Positions 24,587 to 32,951 are shown, counted from the first letter of the stretch. The stretch is DNA of 34,686 nt from an uncultured Ilumatobacter sp. (GCA_937905835.1 CALCXK010000063.1:1-34686); one strand, 5' to 3'. The notes: a model not told the origin generated them from the letters alone. A program made the numbers and translations.

Positions 24587-25429
24587 ATGGAACTGAACGA
24601 TCGAGTTGTCATCATCACTGGAGGGGGCTCCGGCATCGGCGAGGCCCTGGCGCACGCAGCGCACGCTGCAGGGGCACGGCACGTTGTTGTTGCTGACCTT
24701 GACGAGGCCGCGGCACAGCGTGTTGCTACCGAAGTCGGCGGCACCGGGGTCGGTATCGACGTTCGTGACGAGCAGGCGATCATTGCGATGGTCGAGCAGA
24801 CCGAAGCAGCACATGGCCCGATCGACGTGTTCGTCTCGAATGCCGGATACGTGACGGCCGCCGGGCTCGAAGACTCCAACGAACGGATCAACCACATGTG
24901 GGACGTCCACGTGATGAGCCACATTTACGCGGCTCGTGCGGTGGTGCCCTCGATGATCGCCCGCGGCGAGGGCTACCTGTTGAGCACAGCATCGGCAGCC
25001 GGCCTCCTCACCCAGATCGGTTCGTTGGCGTACTCGGTCACGAAGGGCGCAGCGGTCTCACTCGCCGAGTTTCTCAGCATCACCCACCACCATCAGGGCA
25101 TCCGTGTCTCGGTGCTCTGCCCACAGGCCGTTGCCACCAACATCGTGGCGAACAGCCCCGACCTTGGTGGTGCCGGCGCCACACCCGATGACTTCGAAGG
25201 CGGAGTCGCCTCGGGCGATGGCGTGCTCAGCTCCGCCGAGGTCGCCCAAGCCTGCCTCGATGCGATGCGCGACGAACGCTTCCACGTACTGCCGCACCCA
25301 GAGGTGGCTACCTACGTCGAACGCAAGGCGACCGATGTTGATCGCTGGCTTACCGGGATGCGCCGTTTCCAGTCGGCCCTCGCTGCCGGCGGCCCGTTGC
25401 CGGGCGATGCCATGGCGCCGAAGCTCTGA
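24587..25429 (+). CDS. SDR-family oxidoreductase
   Basis: This SDR of 280 residues has TGGGSGIG at 11-18, the acidic D in VVADLDEAA after strand 2 (suggesting NAD(H)), SNAGY, the serine in LLSTASAAG and YSVTK at 149-153. The N-terminal MELNDRVVI fits directly on the ATG at 24587. The C-terminal tail, with YVERKATDVDRWLTGM, is shared with SDRs found beside acyl-CoA dehydrogenase and APH-like genes in actinobacteria. The start has no Shine-Dalgarno sequence but a TANNNT hexamer 7 bases upstream. The substrate is unknown. Confidence 0.88.
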   Translation: MELNDRVVIITGGGSGIGEALAHAAHAAGARHVVVADLDEAAAQRVATEVGGTGVGIDVRDEQAIIAMVEQTEAAHGPIDVFVSNAGYVTAAGLEDSNERINHMWDVHVMSHIYAARAVVPSMIARGEGYLLSTASAAGLLTQIGSLAYSVTKGAAVSLAEFLSITHHHQGIRVSVLCPQAVATNIVANSPDLGGAGATPDDFEGGVASGDGVLSSAEVAQACLDAMRDERFHVLPHPEVATYVERKATDVDRWLTGMRRFQSALAAGGPLPGDAMAPKL

Positions 25430-25471
25430 GCAGAGTCGTTGCCAGGTAGCCGGATCGGCAACACTGCACAC

Positions 25472-26515
25472 GTGGAGAAATCTGAGATTCCTGTCGGTTT
25501 CGACGTCGCACTCGTCGAAGCCTGGATGGCCGAAAACACCCGAGTGGTCCCACCGTGCAGGTGGACGCGCCTCACCGGCGGCCACTCGAACTTGACCTAT
25601 CTGCTCACTGATAGCAACGACGACGAATTCGTCATCCGTCGGCCGCCGCAGGGGGAGCTCTTACCGAAGGCACACGACATGTTCCGGGAGTTCCGGATCA
25701 TCGAAGCGCTGCACCCCGCCGGCATCCCGGTCGCCGAGCCGATCGGTTACTGCGACGACCGGGCGGTGTGTGATCGACACTTCTACGTGATGGGCAAAGT
25801 CGGCGGTCAGGCGCTGTACACCGGCACCGAGTCGGCCGAACGGCTCGACGTTGCCGCACGTGGGCGTGTCGGCGCATCGTTTATGGAGACACTCGCTGCG
25901 ATTCACTCGATCGACCCGGAGGACGTCGGTCTGGGAGATCTCGGCCGTCACGACGGGTACGTCGCCCGACAGATCCGTACCTGGTACGGCTCTTGGACGG
26001 CATCGGCCGAGGCTGCTGACTACGACGATCCGCGGATCCATGAACTCCACACCTGGCTCAACGAGCGTTTGCCTGAGCAAGGCCCGGCACGGGTCGTGCA
26101 CGGCGACTATGGGATGCATAACTCGATGGTCGCTGAGGACGGCTCGATGGTTGCCGTGCTCGACTGGGAGATCGCAACACTCGGCGATCCGATGGCGGAC
26201 TTCGCCTATGCCCTCAATGCCTGGGCCGAATCGACCGATCCCGTAGCAGTCGAAGCCGATGCCGCCACCGCGGTGCCGGGCTTCTGTAGCCGTGATGAGC
26301 TGGTTCGGTACTACGCCGATCGCACCGGCGCCGACATGTCAAATCTCTCGTACTACCGGGCGTTCAATGCCTTCAAGACCGCCTGCATTCTGCACGGCGT
26401 GTACGCCCGATATCGGATGGGGCAGAAGAGCAGCGAGGACGTTGACCTCGAAAGCCTGTTCAATCGCATCAGCGCGTCGATCGAGCTGGCTGTAGCTCAC
26501 GCGGCCGACGTCTGA
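25472..26515 (+). CDS. APH-fold phosphotransferase family protein (ACAD10/11 N-terminal-like)
   Basis: The protein has the aminoglycoside-phosphotransferase/choline-kinase fold. It shows LTGGHSNLTYLL near the N-terminus, FVIRRPPQGELLPKAHDM with the ATP-binding Arg/Lys region, the catalytic VHGDYGMHNSM at about 208-218, and the metal-binding LDWEIATLGDP at about 229-239. Close relatives are standalone homologues of the kinase domain of ACAD10/11, which phosphorylates 4-hydroxyacyl-CoAs. Action on a hydroxyacyl compound is therefore plausible, and antibiotic resistance is not implied. The start is uncertain: GTG at 25472 is my choice, giving 347 residues. It follows the SDR by 42 bases. Confidence 0.85.
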   Translation: MEKSEIPVGFDVALVEAWMAENTRVVPPCRWTRLTGGHSNLTYLLTDSNDDEFVIRRPPQGELLPKAHDMFREFRIIEALHPAGIPVAEPIGYCDDRAVCDRHFYVMGKVGGQALYTGTESAERLDVAARGRVGASFMETLAAIHSIDPEDVGLGDLGRHDGYVARQIRTWYGSWTASAEAADYDDPRIHELHTWLNERLPEQGPARVVHGDYGMHNSMVAEDGSMVAVLDWEIATLGDPMADFAYALNAWAESTDPVAVEADAATAVPGFCSRDELVRYYADRTGADMSNLSYYRAFNAFKTACILHGVYARYRMGQKSSEDVDLESLFNRISASIELAVAHAADV

Positions 26516-26520
26516 GACCC

Positions 26521-28128
26521 GTGCAGAACTCGTCGGCCACGTCGATCAAGGCAGCCATCGATATCGGAACCAACTCGATGCATCTCGTCGTTGCCCGGCT
26601 TGCCGACCACGGTGGGTTCGAGATGCTGACGAGTGAAAAAGAGACCGTCCGGCTCGGCCAGGGCGGCGGCGAGATGAAGCTGCTCGCACCAGATGCCATC
26701 GAACGCGGCATTGCTGCCCTCGGCCGGATGAAACAGGTGGCCGCGAGCTTTGGCGATGTCGATCTCGCGGCCGTGGCGACCAGTGCCGTTCGTGAGGCGT
26801 CGAATCGAAACGAGTTTCTCGACCGGGCGCGCAATGAGGTCGGGATCGACGTCGAAGTGATCAGTGGCTTCGAGGAGGCAAGATTAATCCATCTCGGTGT
26901 GCTGCAGGCGCTCCCGGTGTTTGAACAGCGCATTCTCCTGGTCGACATCGGCGGTGGAAGCACTGAGTTGCTCGTGGGCGAGGGCCCAGATCCGATCGAG
27001 GCGCGGAGCATGAAGCTTGGCGCGATCCGCCTCACCGAACGGTTCTTCGCCGATGCTCTGGCCGAGGACCGAGCCCCGACCGATGGCGAGATCGACGAGT
27101 GCCGGCACTACGTCCGAGCAGCGCTTGCCCCGGTGGGTCACGAACTCGGTGGCCATCAGCCGCAAGTTGCGGTCGGGAGTTCCGGAACAGCAACCACGGT
27201 CGCCGCCATTGCAGTAGCTGCACGCGGCGACGACGTGCGTCAGATGAACGGTGTGGTGTTCTCGGCCGCCGAGCTTGCCGATGTCGCGAAACGGGTCCTC
27301 ACGGCGTCAGACCGTCGAAAGGTCAATGGGCTCGACGACAAACGGTCCGACATCATTTTGGGCGGCGTCATCCTGCTCCAGGAGGTGTTCGCAGCCTTCG
27401 ACCTTCAGGCAATGACGATCTCGGAATATGCACTTCGCGAAGGCGTGCTGTTCGACCGATTCGCGTCAGGTTCGGTCCAGGACCTGCACGACCTTCGACG
27501 TCACAACCTCGTTCGCCTCGCTCAGCAACTCGATCCCGATCCCAAACACGCCGAACATACCGCGCTCCTCGCAACGGAGTTGTTCGACCGGACGAAGTCG
27601 CTGCACGGCCTTGGCGATTCTGAACGGGAACTACTCGACGCTGCAGCGATCGTGCACAATGTCGGACTGTTCATCAGCCACTCAAGCCACCATAAACACT
27701 CGTACTACGTGATCAGGAACAGCGAACAACTGACCGGGTTCACCGAGCACGAAGTGGAACTGATCGCTGTGCTCGCCCGGTACCACCGCAAGAGTCATCC
27801 GACCGAGAAGCACGACGAGTTTGCTGCGCTGAAGAAGGACGATCAGCGGTTGGTCAGGGAGCTCGCTGGAATGTTACGTCTGGCTATCGGACTCGATCGT
27901 CGTCATGCGGGCCTCGTCGAGTCGATGCGCGTCATCATCAACGATGGAACGGTACGCATCGAGCCGTTGGCTCCTGGCGCGGCGGACATCGATGGCGGCA
28001 TCGACCTCGAGGTCTATGCGGCGCGTGAACGATCGCTTCTGTTTGCTGAAGCGTTCGACGTGACCGTCGAGATCGATGTGTCAGCGCATGACGCTGACGA
28101 CGACGCGACCGACCTCGAATCGGGCTGA
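26521..28128 (+). CDS. Ppx/GppA phosphatase family protein
   Basis: This family hydrolyses polyphosphate or converts pppGpp to ppGpp. The actin-like ATPase fold shows AAIDIGTNSMHLVVARL at the N-terminus, GFEEARLIHLGVL, and the second phosphate loop LLVDIGGGSTELLVGEG near residue 140. The C-terminal half has the HD-like helical region (LDAAAIVHNVGLFISHSSHH, KHSYYVIRN). Length is 535 residues, which fits the long two-part type. It starts at GTG 26521, five bases after the previous stop, so it is probably the last gene of the rightward transcript. Which substrate it prefers cannot be told. Confidence 0.92.
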   Translation: MQNSSATSIKAAIDIGTNSMHLVVARLADHGGFEMLTSEKETVRLGQGGGEMKLLAPDAIERGIAALGRMKQVAASFGDVDLAAVATSAVREASNRNEFLDRARNEVGIDVEVISGFEEARLIHLGVLQALPVFEQRILLVDIGGGSTELLVGEGPDPIEARSMKLGAIRLTERFFADALAEDRAPTDGEIDECRHYVRAALAPVGHELGGHQPQVAVGSSGTATTVAAIAVAARGDDVRQMNGVVFSAAELADVAKRVLTASDRRKVNGLDDKRSDIILGGVILLQEVFAAFDLQAMTISEYALREGVLFDRFASGSVQDLHDLRRHNLVRLAQQLDPDPKHAEHTALLATELFDRTKSLHGLGDSERELLDAAAIVHNVGLFISHSSHHKHSYYVIRNSEQLTGFTEHEVELIAVLARYHRKSHPTEKHDEFAALKKDDQRLVRELAGMLRLAIGLDRRHAGLVESMRVIINDGTVRIEPLAPGAADIDGGIDLEVYAARERSLLFAEAFDVTVEIDVSAHDADDDATDLESG

Positions 28129-28140
28129 CGCCGTTCCTCT

Positions 28141-28166
28141 ATTGAGGCCGGCGATTGAGGCCGGCG
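28141..28166. repeat. Tandem 13-bp repeat (two units)
   Basis: ATTGAGGCCGGCG is repeated exactly at 28141-28153 and 28154-28166 in the 41-base gap between two convergent stops. It looks like a local duplication; no terminator T-tract is present. Confidence 0.6.
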
Positions 28167-28169
28167 ATT

Positions 28170-28979
28170 TCAATCGGCAACGTCGAGCCGTTCGTCGGCA
28201 CGGGGGATGGGCGGGTCGCCGGCTCCGCTGATCGACTGGTCGATGTCGATGCTGTTGCCCGTGGTCATACCCGATTCCGCCGACAGGAGAAACACGATCA
28301 TGTTGGCGACCTCCCACGGCTTGACGAGTCGACCCATCGGCCGGCCCGCCTCAGCGGCCTGGAGCCAGTTGTCCGGAGCGTTCTCTTCGGTCAACTGCAC
28401 ACGGTGTTCTGACTCGGTGTCCATCCACCCAGGATTGACCTGGTTGACCCGAATACCTTCTTGCATCAGCGAGTAGGCGAGGTTGCGCGTCATGACCGAC
28501 AGCGCTCCCTTTGAGATGCTGTAGGCGGCGAGCCGGGGCTGGCCGCCGTGACCCGACGTGGAGCCGACATTGACGATCGAGCCGGTTGCGCCGGTCTGCT
28601 GCATCAGGCGCGTCGCCGACTGGATCATGAAGTAGGGGGCCTTCACGTTGATCGCCATCATGCGATCGAAGTGGTCGTGCGTGTCGGACCAAATGGTTGA
28701 GCGGGTGGTGAGCGCAGCGACATTGACGAGGCCGTTGACGGTGCCGAATCGTTCGGCGCAGGCATCGACGATTCGCTCAGGCGCAGCGGCGTCTCCCACG
28801 TCCGCTTCGACAAAGATGGTGGGCGTGCCGTCAGCGGTGAGCTCGGCGGCAAGCGAGGTGCCGCGTTCGGCTGACCTTCCAGCGAGCACAAGGCCGGAGG
28901 AGCCGCCGCGTTCGGCCAGCGTGCGAGCTACCTGCTCGCCGAGGCCTTGAGTTCCGCCATTGATAATCGTCACACTCAT
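28170..28979 (-). CDS. SDR-family oxidoreductase
   Basis: This 269-residue SDR has GGTQGLG at 8-14, the basic R in LAGRSAERG, NVAAL at 86-90 where NNAG is usual, the serine in IVNVGSTSG and the catalytic YSISK at 153-157. The C-terminal SGMTTGNSIDIDQSISG is a standard SDR end. The ATG at 28979 has TAGAAC (plus-strand 28986-28991) six bases upstream and no Shine-Dalgarno sequence. It is divergent from glnS, with 67 bases between the two starts. The substrate is unknown. Confidence 0.87.
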   Translation of the reverse strand: MSVTIINGGTQGLGEQVARTLAERGGSSGLVLAGRSAERGTSLAAELTADGTPTIFVEADVGDAAAPERIVDACAERFGTVNGLVNVAALTTRSTIWSDTHDHFDRMMAINVKAPYFMIQSATRLMQQTGATGSIVNVGSTSGHGGQPRLAAYSISKGALSVMTRNLAYSLMQEGIRVNQVNPGWMDTESEHRVQLTEENAPDNWLQAAEAGRPMGRLVKPWEVANMIVFLLSAESGMTTGNSIDIDQSISGAGDPPIPRADERLDVAD

Positions 28980-28985
28980 CTTGCT

Positions 28986-28991
28986 GTTCTA
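28986..28991 (-). promoter_or_regulatory. Putative -10 hexamer (TAGAAC), leaderless start of the SDR
   Basis: TAGAAC on the minus strand ends 6 bases before the ATG at 28979, the same sequence and spacing as before the Pth2-like gene. Confidence 0.4.
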
Positions 28992-29033
28992 GTGCGTCTG
29001 GTGTTCCTCCGCGAGAGTCCGACGATCGTTCGC

Positions 29034-29039
29034 CATACT
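29034..29039 (+). promoter_or_regulatory. Putative -10 hexamer (CATACT), leaderless start of glnS
   Basis: CATACT keeps the A2 and T6 of a -10 box and ends 7 bases before the ATG at 29047; no ribosome-binding sequence is seen. Confidence 0.3.
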
Positions 29040-29046
29040 TGACGCA

Positions 29047-30792
29047 ATGGCCGACCCGAAGACTTCGAACGATCCCGCAGCCGGAACGACAAGCGACGCA
29101 CGCCCGGCAGCCGCCAACTTCGTCCGCGACCTCGCAGTCGAACACACTGCGCAAGGCACCTTCGGCGGCCGGGTCGTGACCCGTTTCCCGCCCGAGCCGA
29201 ACGGCTATCTGCACATCGGCCACGCCAAGGCGATCACTACCGACTTCGAGCTGGCCCGTGAGTTCGACGGTGTCTGCAACCTGCGCTTCGACGACACCAA
29301 CCCCGAGACCGAAGACACGAGCTTCGTTGACGGCATCATCGAAGATCTGGCGTGGCTCGGCTATCCGCTCGATCGTGAACCGCTGTTCGCCAGTGACTAC
29401 TTCGACCAGCTCGCTCGTTGGGCCGAACTGCTGATCGAGCAGGGCCTCGCCTACGTCGACGACCAAGACGGCGAGACCATCTCCGAGCAGCGTGGCGGCT
29501 ACGGCAACCCTGGTGTGGAGAGCCCCCACCGTGAGCGTCCGGTTGCCGAGAACCTGGATCTCTTTACTCGCATGCAGGCCGGCGAGTTCGGTGAAGGCGA
29601 GCGGGTAGTGCGCGCCAAGATCGACATGCAGCACGACAACATGCAGCTGCGCGATCCGATCATGTATCGCATCCGCAACGAGGCGCACCACCGCACCGGC
29701 ACTGCGTGGAAGATCTACCCAACATACGACTGGGCGCACGGACAGAGCGATGCGATCGAAGGCGTTACGCACTCGCTGTGCTCCCTGGAGTTCGATGCGC
29801 ACCGTGCGCTGTACGACTGGTACCTGGAACAGCTACGGCAGCTTGATGAGCTGCCGTTCGAGGTGCCACGGCAGTTCGAGTTCGCCCGACTCGAACTTAC
29901 CCACACCATCACATCGAAGCGCAAGCTCGCGAAGCTCGTCGAAGACGGCGTGGTCGATGGCTGGGACGATCCGCGGCTGCCGACGCTCCGTGGTCTTCGA
30001 CGTCGCGGGTACCCGGCGGAGTCGATCCGCGACTTCTGCGCATTTATTGGTGTCGGCAAGACCAACAGTCGCCACGAAATCGAGCTGCTCGAGTCGTTCA
30101 TCCGCACCCGGCTGAACAAGACGGCGCTGCGTCGGATGGCAGTGCTTGATCCACTCAAGGTCGTCATTACCAACTGGCCGACCGACGCTGACGGCGCTCC
30201 CGTTGTCGAAGAGGTTGAGCTGATCAACAACCCGGAGAACGCCGACGACGGTGTTCGGACCGCTCCGTTCTCAGGGACGCTGTACATCGAGCACGACGAT
30301 TTTCAGGCCGATCCGCCACCCAAGTACTACCGCCTCACACCGGGGCGGGAAGTTCGTCTGCGTGGCGGCTATTTCGTCACAGCCACGGGCTTCGAGAGCG
30401 ATGCTGACGGCAACGTCACCGAAGTGCACGTCACGTATGACCCCGACACCAAGGGCGGCAATGCTCCCGACGGTCGCAAGGTCAAGTCGACCATGCACTG
30501 GGTAAGCGCAGCACATGCCGTTGATGCTGACGTCGCCACGTATGAGCGGCTCTTCAGTGCCGAGATTCCCGGTGCGGAAACCGGAGATGTTTTCGACGAT
30601 CTCCATCCCAATTCGATGACCGTCCTGCGTGGCTGCAAGCTCGAACCCGAGCTGGCAAATACCGCACCCGGCGATGTTGTCCAGTTCGAACGCCTCGGCT
30701 ACTTCGCAGCTGACCCCCACACTCCGCTGCTGTTCCATCGCACCGTTGGCCTCCGCGACGAATGGGCAAACATTCAAAAACGCAAAAAGTGA
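29047..30792 (+). CDS. glnS: Glutaminyl-tRNA synthetase
   Basis: It charges tRNA-Gln directly with glutamine. GlnRS signatures are clear: NFVRDLAVEHTAQGTFGG, then TRFPPEPNGYLHIGHAK with HIGH at 56-59, RFDDTNPETED, and SKRKL at 290-294 (ITSKRKL in place of the usual MSKRKL). The C-terminal anticodon-binding beta barrels are present (LYIEHDDFQADPPPKYYRLT). Length is 581 residues, near the usual 555, with a longer N-terminus. Most actinobacteria lack GlnRS and make Gln-tRNA through GatCAB, so the gene was probably gained by transfer or marks a special lineage. It may use the tRNA-Gln(CTG) gene at 8524. Confidence 0.95.
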   Translation: MADPKTSNDPAAGTTSDARPAAANFVRDLAVEHTAQGTFGGRVVTRFPPEPNGYLHIGHAKAITTDFELAREFDGVCNLRFDDTNPETEDTSFVDGIIEDLAWLGYPLDREPLFASDYFDQLARWAELLIEQGLAYVDDQDGETISEQRGGYGNPGVESPHRERPVAENLDLFTRMQAGEFGEGERVVRAKIDMQHDNMQLRDPIMYRIRNEAHHRTGTAWKIYPTYDWAHGQSDAIEGVTHSLCSLEFDAHRALYDWYLEQLRQLDELPFEVPRQFEFARLELTHTITSKRKLAKLVEDGVVDGWDDPRLPTLRGLRRRGYPAESIRDFCAFIGVGKTNSRHEIELLESFIRTRLNKTALRRMAVLDPLKVVITNWPTDADGAPVVEEVELINNPENADDGVRTAPFSGTLYIEHDDFQADPPPKYYRLTPGREVRLRGGYFVTATGFESDADGNVTEVHVTYDPDTKGGNAPDGRKVKSTMHWVSAAHAVDADVATYERLFSAEIPGAETGDVFDDLHPNSMTVLRGCKLEPELANTAPGDVVQFERLGYFAADPHTPLLFHRTVGLRDEWANIQKRKK

Positions 30793-30794
30793 AA

Positions 30795-30825
30795 CTGTCA
30801 CCCAGGTCAGACCTCGGTGTGACAG
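30795..30825 (+). repeat. Hairpin after glnS containing copy 2 of the 18-bp repeat
   Basis: CTGTCAC (30795-30801) pairs with GTGACAG (30819-30825) and, inside, AGGT pairs with ACCT around CAG, giving an interrupted hairpin in the 48-base space between two convergent genes. It has no T-run. The last 18 bases equal the minus strand of 14873-14890. It may act as a two-way terminator or be a REP-like element. Confidence 0.55.
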
Positions 30826-30840
30826 CGATGTGACAAGTTG

Positions 30841-31755
30841 CTACCCCTGTTCGAGGTGAAGTAGCGCGTCGGCAGCTTCGGCGATGTGGCCGGTCCACTG
30901 CTCCGCGTTGCGAGGCTCATCGATAGGTAGGACGACAAATTTGCTCGTGCCCACGTCAATGAACTGTTGAATCAGCGCGGCGAGTGATTCCCAGGAGTCG
31001 GGGACCAGTTGGGTGACGTCATCGAGGTCGGGTCGACGCTTCGCCAGGAGCTGCAGCAACACCTCTGGCACGTCTCCGAACGAGTACGGAATCAAGACCC
31101 CGTAGTGATCGTCTTCAATCTCTCGGTCGTGCTCAGCAGCAACTTCTTCAATCACAACTCGCCCAGCAGCAGCGTCGGCTGGCGTGACGAAGGACGGTAG
31201 CCAGCCGTTTGCAACTCGGCCGATTCGTTTGAGTTCAGACGGGGCGAAGCCGCCGAGCCAGACATCCATCCGGTTTGGGGCAGGCAAGACACGGATGTTG
31301 TCGTAGTTGAAGTACGTGCCCTCGTGGCTGAAAAACTCGCCCGTCCAACACTTCTTCATCACATCGAGCGACTCGTTGAAGATCTTTGCCCGCTCGGTCC
31401 GGTCGACGCCGAAGGCCTGTTGCTCGATGGGGTCGACAGCACCAAGACCGAAGGCAGGGAGCAGGCGACCGCCTGACATCCGACCGAGCGTCGCCAGCGC
31501 CTTGGCCAGCACCACCGGGTTGCGGCCGGGGAGCACCATCACCGACATACCGAACTTGAGGTTGGTGGTTCGACCGGCGCCGTAGGCCATTGCGACCAAC
31601 GGGTCGGGTGCCTCCCCACTGATTTTCTCCGACAACCAGAGCGAATCGAAGGCGTGCCTTTCGAGCGCGTCGACAACGACGCCGTACGACTCGTCATGCA
31701 GGTTGGTGCGAGTTCCGAGGCCGTAGCCAATGCGGACTTTGAGGAGCTCGCTCAC
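30841..31755 (-). CDS. LLM-class (luciferase-like) oxidoreductase, probably F420-dependent
   Basis: This TIM-barrel flavin/F420 oxidoreductase has 304 residues. It shows RIGYGLGTRTNL at the start, FDSLWLSEKISGEAPDPLVA, VMVLPGRNPVVLAKALATL, SGGRLLPAFGLGAVDP and DVWLGGFAPSELKRIGRVAN, all typical of the F420-linked branch common in actinobacteria. It starts at GTG 31755, and its GTGA overlaps the stop of the upstream alpha/beta hydrolase, so the two genes form a translationally coupled operon. Cofactor choice (F420 or FMN) and substrate are inferred only from family resemblance. Confidence 0.88.
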   Translation of the reverse strand: MSELLKVRIGYGLGTRTNLHDESYGVVVDALERHAFDSLWLSEKISGEAPDPLVAMAYGAGRTTNLKFGMSVMVLPGRNPVVLAKALATLGRMSGGRLLPAFGLGAVDPIEQQAFGVDRTERAKIFNESLDVMKKCWTGEFFSHEGTYFNYDNIRVLPAPNRMDVWLGGFAPSELKRIGRVANGWLPSFVTPADAAAGRVVIEEVAAEHDREIEDDHYGVLIPYSFGDVPEVLLQLLAKRRPDLDDVTQLVPDSWESLAALIQQFIDVGTSKFVVLPIDEPRNAEQWTGHIAEAADALLHLEQG

Positions 31756-32471
31756 ACGTTGCGGGCGATCGGCTCGAGGATGTCAGCCAACGCAGCGGGC
31801 ATGCTGACGAAGGGCGAATGGTCGGTGTCGAGGTTGACGTGCGTGGTGCACCTGGCCGCGAACACCGCTTGGTGTTCAGGGTGGACCGCACGGTCTTGTA
31901 GACAACGGACATAGGTCGAAGCGATGGTGTCGCGAGGCGTGCCCGTGACCTCTTCGGTCACGACGGGGATGGGTTGTGGCGACAGGCGGGGGAGCGCTGC
32001 TGCAGCAGCCTCTGGGGAGCACGCACCGTAGAGCGCCGCGGTGGCGAGCTCGGGGTCAAGCGTCGAGGTGCCGTTGTCGTGGAAGCGCATCGCTGCGCCG
32101 AGGTCGACGTCGTGGCGGTCGAATGAGAGCAGGGTGCCCAGCACCGACTCGCCCGCATTGAGTGCAAACGCTGCGACATAGACGAGGTGAGCCAGGTCGG
32201 AGCGACCTACTGCCGCCTGTGTGATGACGGCGCCGCCGTAACTGTGCCCAACGAGCACGGCATCGGTCAGATCAAGATAATCGAGTGTTGCTGCGAGATG
32301 CGCCGCATCATGATGTAAGTCGCCGAGCGGTTCGAGCGATGCGCCATGCCCAGGAAGATCGATGGCGTATGAGGGGATCCCCCGACGATCGAGTTCGCCT
32401 TGAAAGGTCGCCCAGCACCAAGCGCCGTGCCAGGCTCCATGGACGAGAACGACAGGGCGACAAGATTCCAT
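31752..32471 (-). CDS. Alpha/beta hydrolase (plant-esterase-like branch)
   Basis: This 239-residue hydrolase carries VLVHGAWHGAWCW, then IDLPGHGAS, the nucleophile elbow GHSYGG with S77, and the catalytic His in HVNLDTDHSPFVSMP. The HGAWHGAW start and HSPF end resemble the salicylate-binding-protein-2/hydroxynitrile-lyase branch of esterases. It is the first gene of a leftward pair with the LLM oxidoreductase. The start ATG is at 32471. The substrate is unknown; the pairing suggests action on a common metabolite. Confidence 0.88.
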   Translation of the reverse strand: MESCRPVVLVHGAWHGAWCWATFQGELDRRGIPSYAIDLPGHGASLEPLGDLHHDAAHLAATLDYLDLTDAVLVGHSYGGAVITQAAVGRSDLAHLVYVAAFALNAGESVLGTLLSFDRHDVDLGAAMRFHDNGTSTLDPELATAALYGACSPEAAAAALPRLSPQPIPVVTEEVTGTPRDTIASTYVRCLQDRAVHPEHQAVFAARCTTHVNLDTDHSPFVSMPAALADILEPIARNV

Positions 32472-32535
32472 GCGCCGATGCTGGCACAGCCAACCGACGC
32501 CAGGAGAGTTGTGAGGGGCAGCCCGAGCGCAGAGG

Positions 32536-32769
32536 TCAGCTGTGGGAAAGCACGTTGACCGGCGCTGCTGCGTTGCTGCGCACGCGGCCGGTTTGGACCC
32601 AGCTCACGGCAAAGGCGACGACGGCAACGGTTGCGACGATTGTCGTGTCAGACACGTTGCCAATCGATGCGAGAGTGATGGCTGCCAGTGCGGCAACGGT
32701 GGACATCACCACAGCCAGCTTGACGGCTGCGATCCAGGTGCGACGGCTGATTTCCATGTACCTGTTCAT
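32536..32769 (-). CDS. Small membrane protein with two helices
   Basis: The 77-residue protein begins MNRYMEISRRTW at the ATG at 32769, which has AGGA five bases upstream; a longer in-frame version starting near 32805 lacks such a signal. Two hydrophobic stretches (about residues 12-32, AVKLAVVMSTVAALAAITLA, and 38-56, TTIVATVAVVAFAVSWV) would cross the membrane, leaving short charged ends. I do not recognise the family. It stands 64 bases upstream of the hydrolase start on the same strand. Confidence 0.6.
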   Translation of the reverse strand: MNRYMEISRRTWIAAVKLAVVMSTVAALAAITLASIGNVSDTTIVATVAVVAFAVSWVQTGRVRSNAAAPVNVLSHS

Positions 32770-32900
32770 AGTGGTCCTGATGACTGGTACGCCTCGATCG
32801 CGCACTTAGTTGCAAATTCTTCATCTGTCCGTTCAGATCGTCACGCAATCGCGCGACGAGTGATGAGGACTTGTGACGAAGCGATGACGACGATGTCGCT

Positions 32901-32921
32901 GTTGTGTGACCCAATCACAAC
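32901..32921. promoter_or_regulatory. Palindromic operator candidate
   Basis: GTTGTG and CACAAC form perfect arms. Within them TGTGA (32905-32909) and TCACA (32915-32919) are separated by 5 bases, like a CRP/TetR-type site. It lies just upstream of, and overlaps the expected -35 position for, the -10 hexamer at 32940. Confidence 0.5.
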
Positions 32922-32939
32922 GGTGTCGTTTGGTCTCGC

Positions 32940-32945
32940 TATCTT
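32940..32945 (+). promoter_or_regulatory. Putative -10 hexamer (TATCTT), leaderless start
   Basis: TATCTT ends 6 bases before the ATG at 32952. The GGAG directly touching the ATG is too close to work as a Shine-Dalgarno sequence, which favours leaderless translation. Confidence 0.5.
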
Positions 32946-32951
32946 GCGGAG

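Noticed and set aside
25472..26515. Antibiotic-resistance phosphotransferase reading of the APH-fold gene
   Set aside because: The sequence resembles the ACAD10/11-type branch and sits with catabolic genes; nothing points to aminoglycosides.
27601..27720. Apparent loss of an HD metal motif (VHNVG) in the Ppx/GppA protein
   Set aside because: As I recall, well-known Ppx/GppA proteins also lack a strict HD here (H-x-x-G), so it is not a meaningful defect.
32285..32809. A plus-strand frame opposite the hydrolase and small membrane protein genes
   Set aside because: It overlaps two better minus-strand genes and shows Thr/Ala-rich shadow composition.
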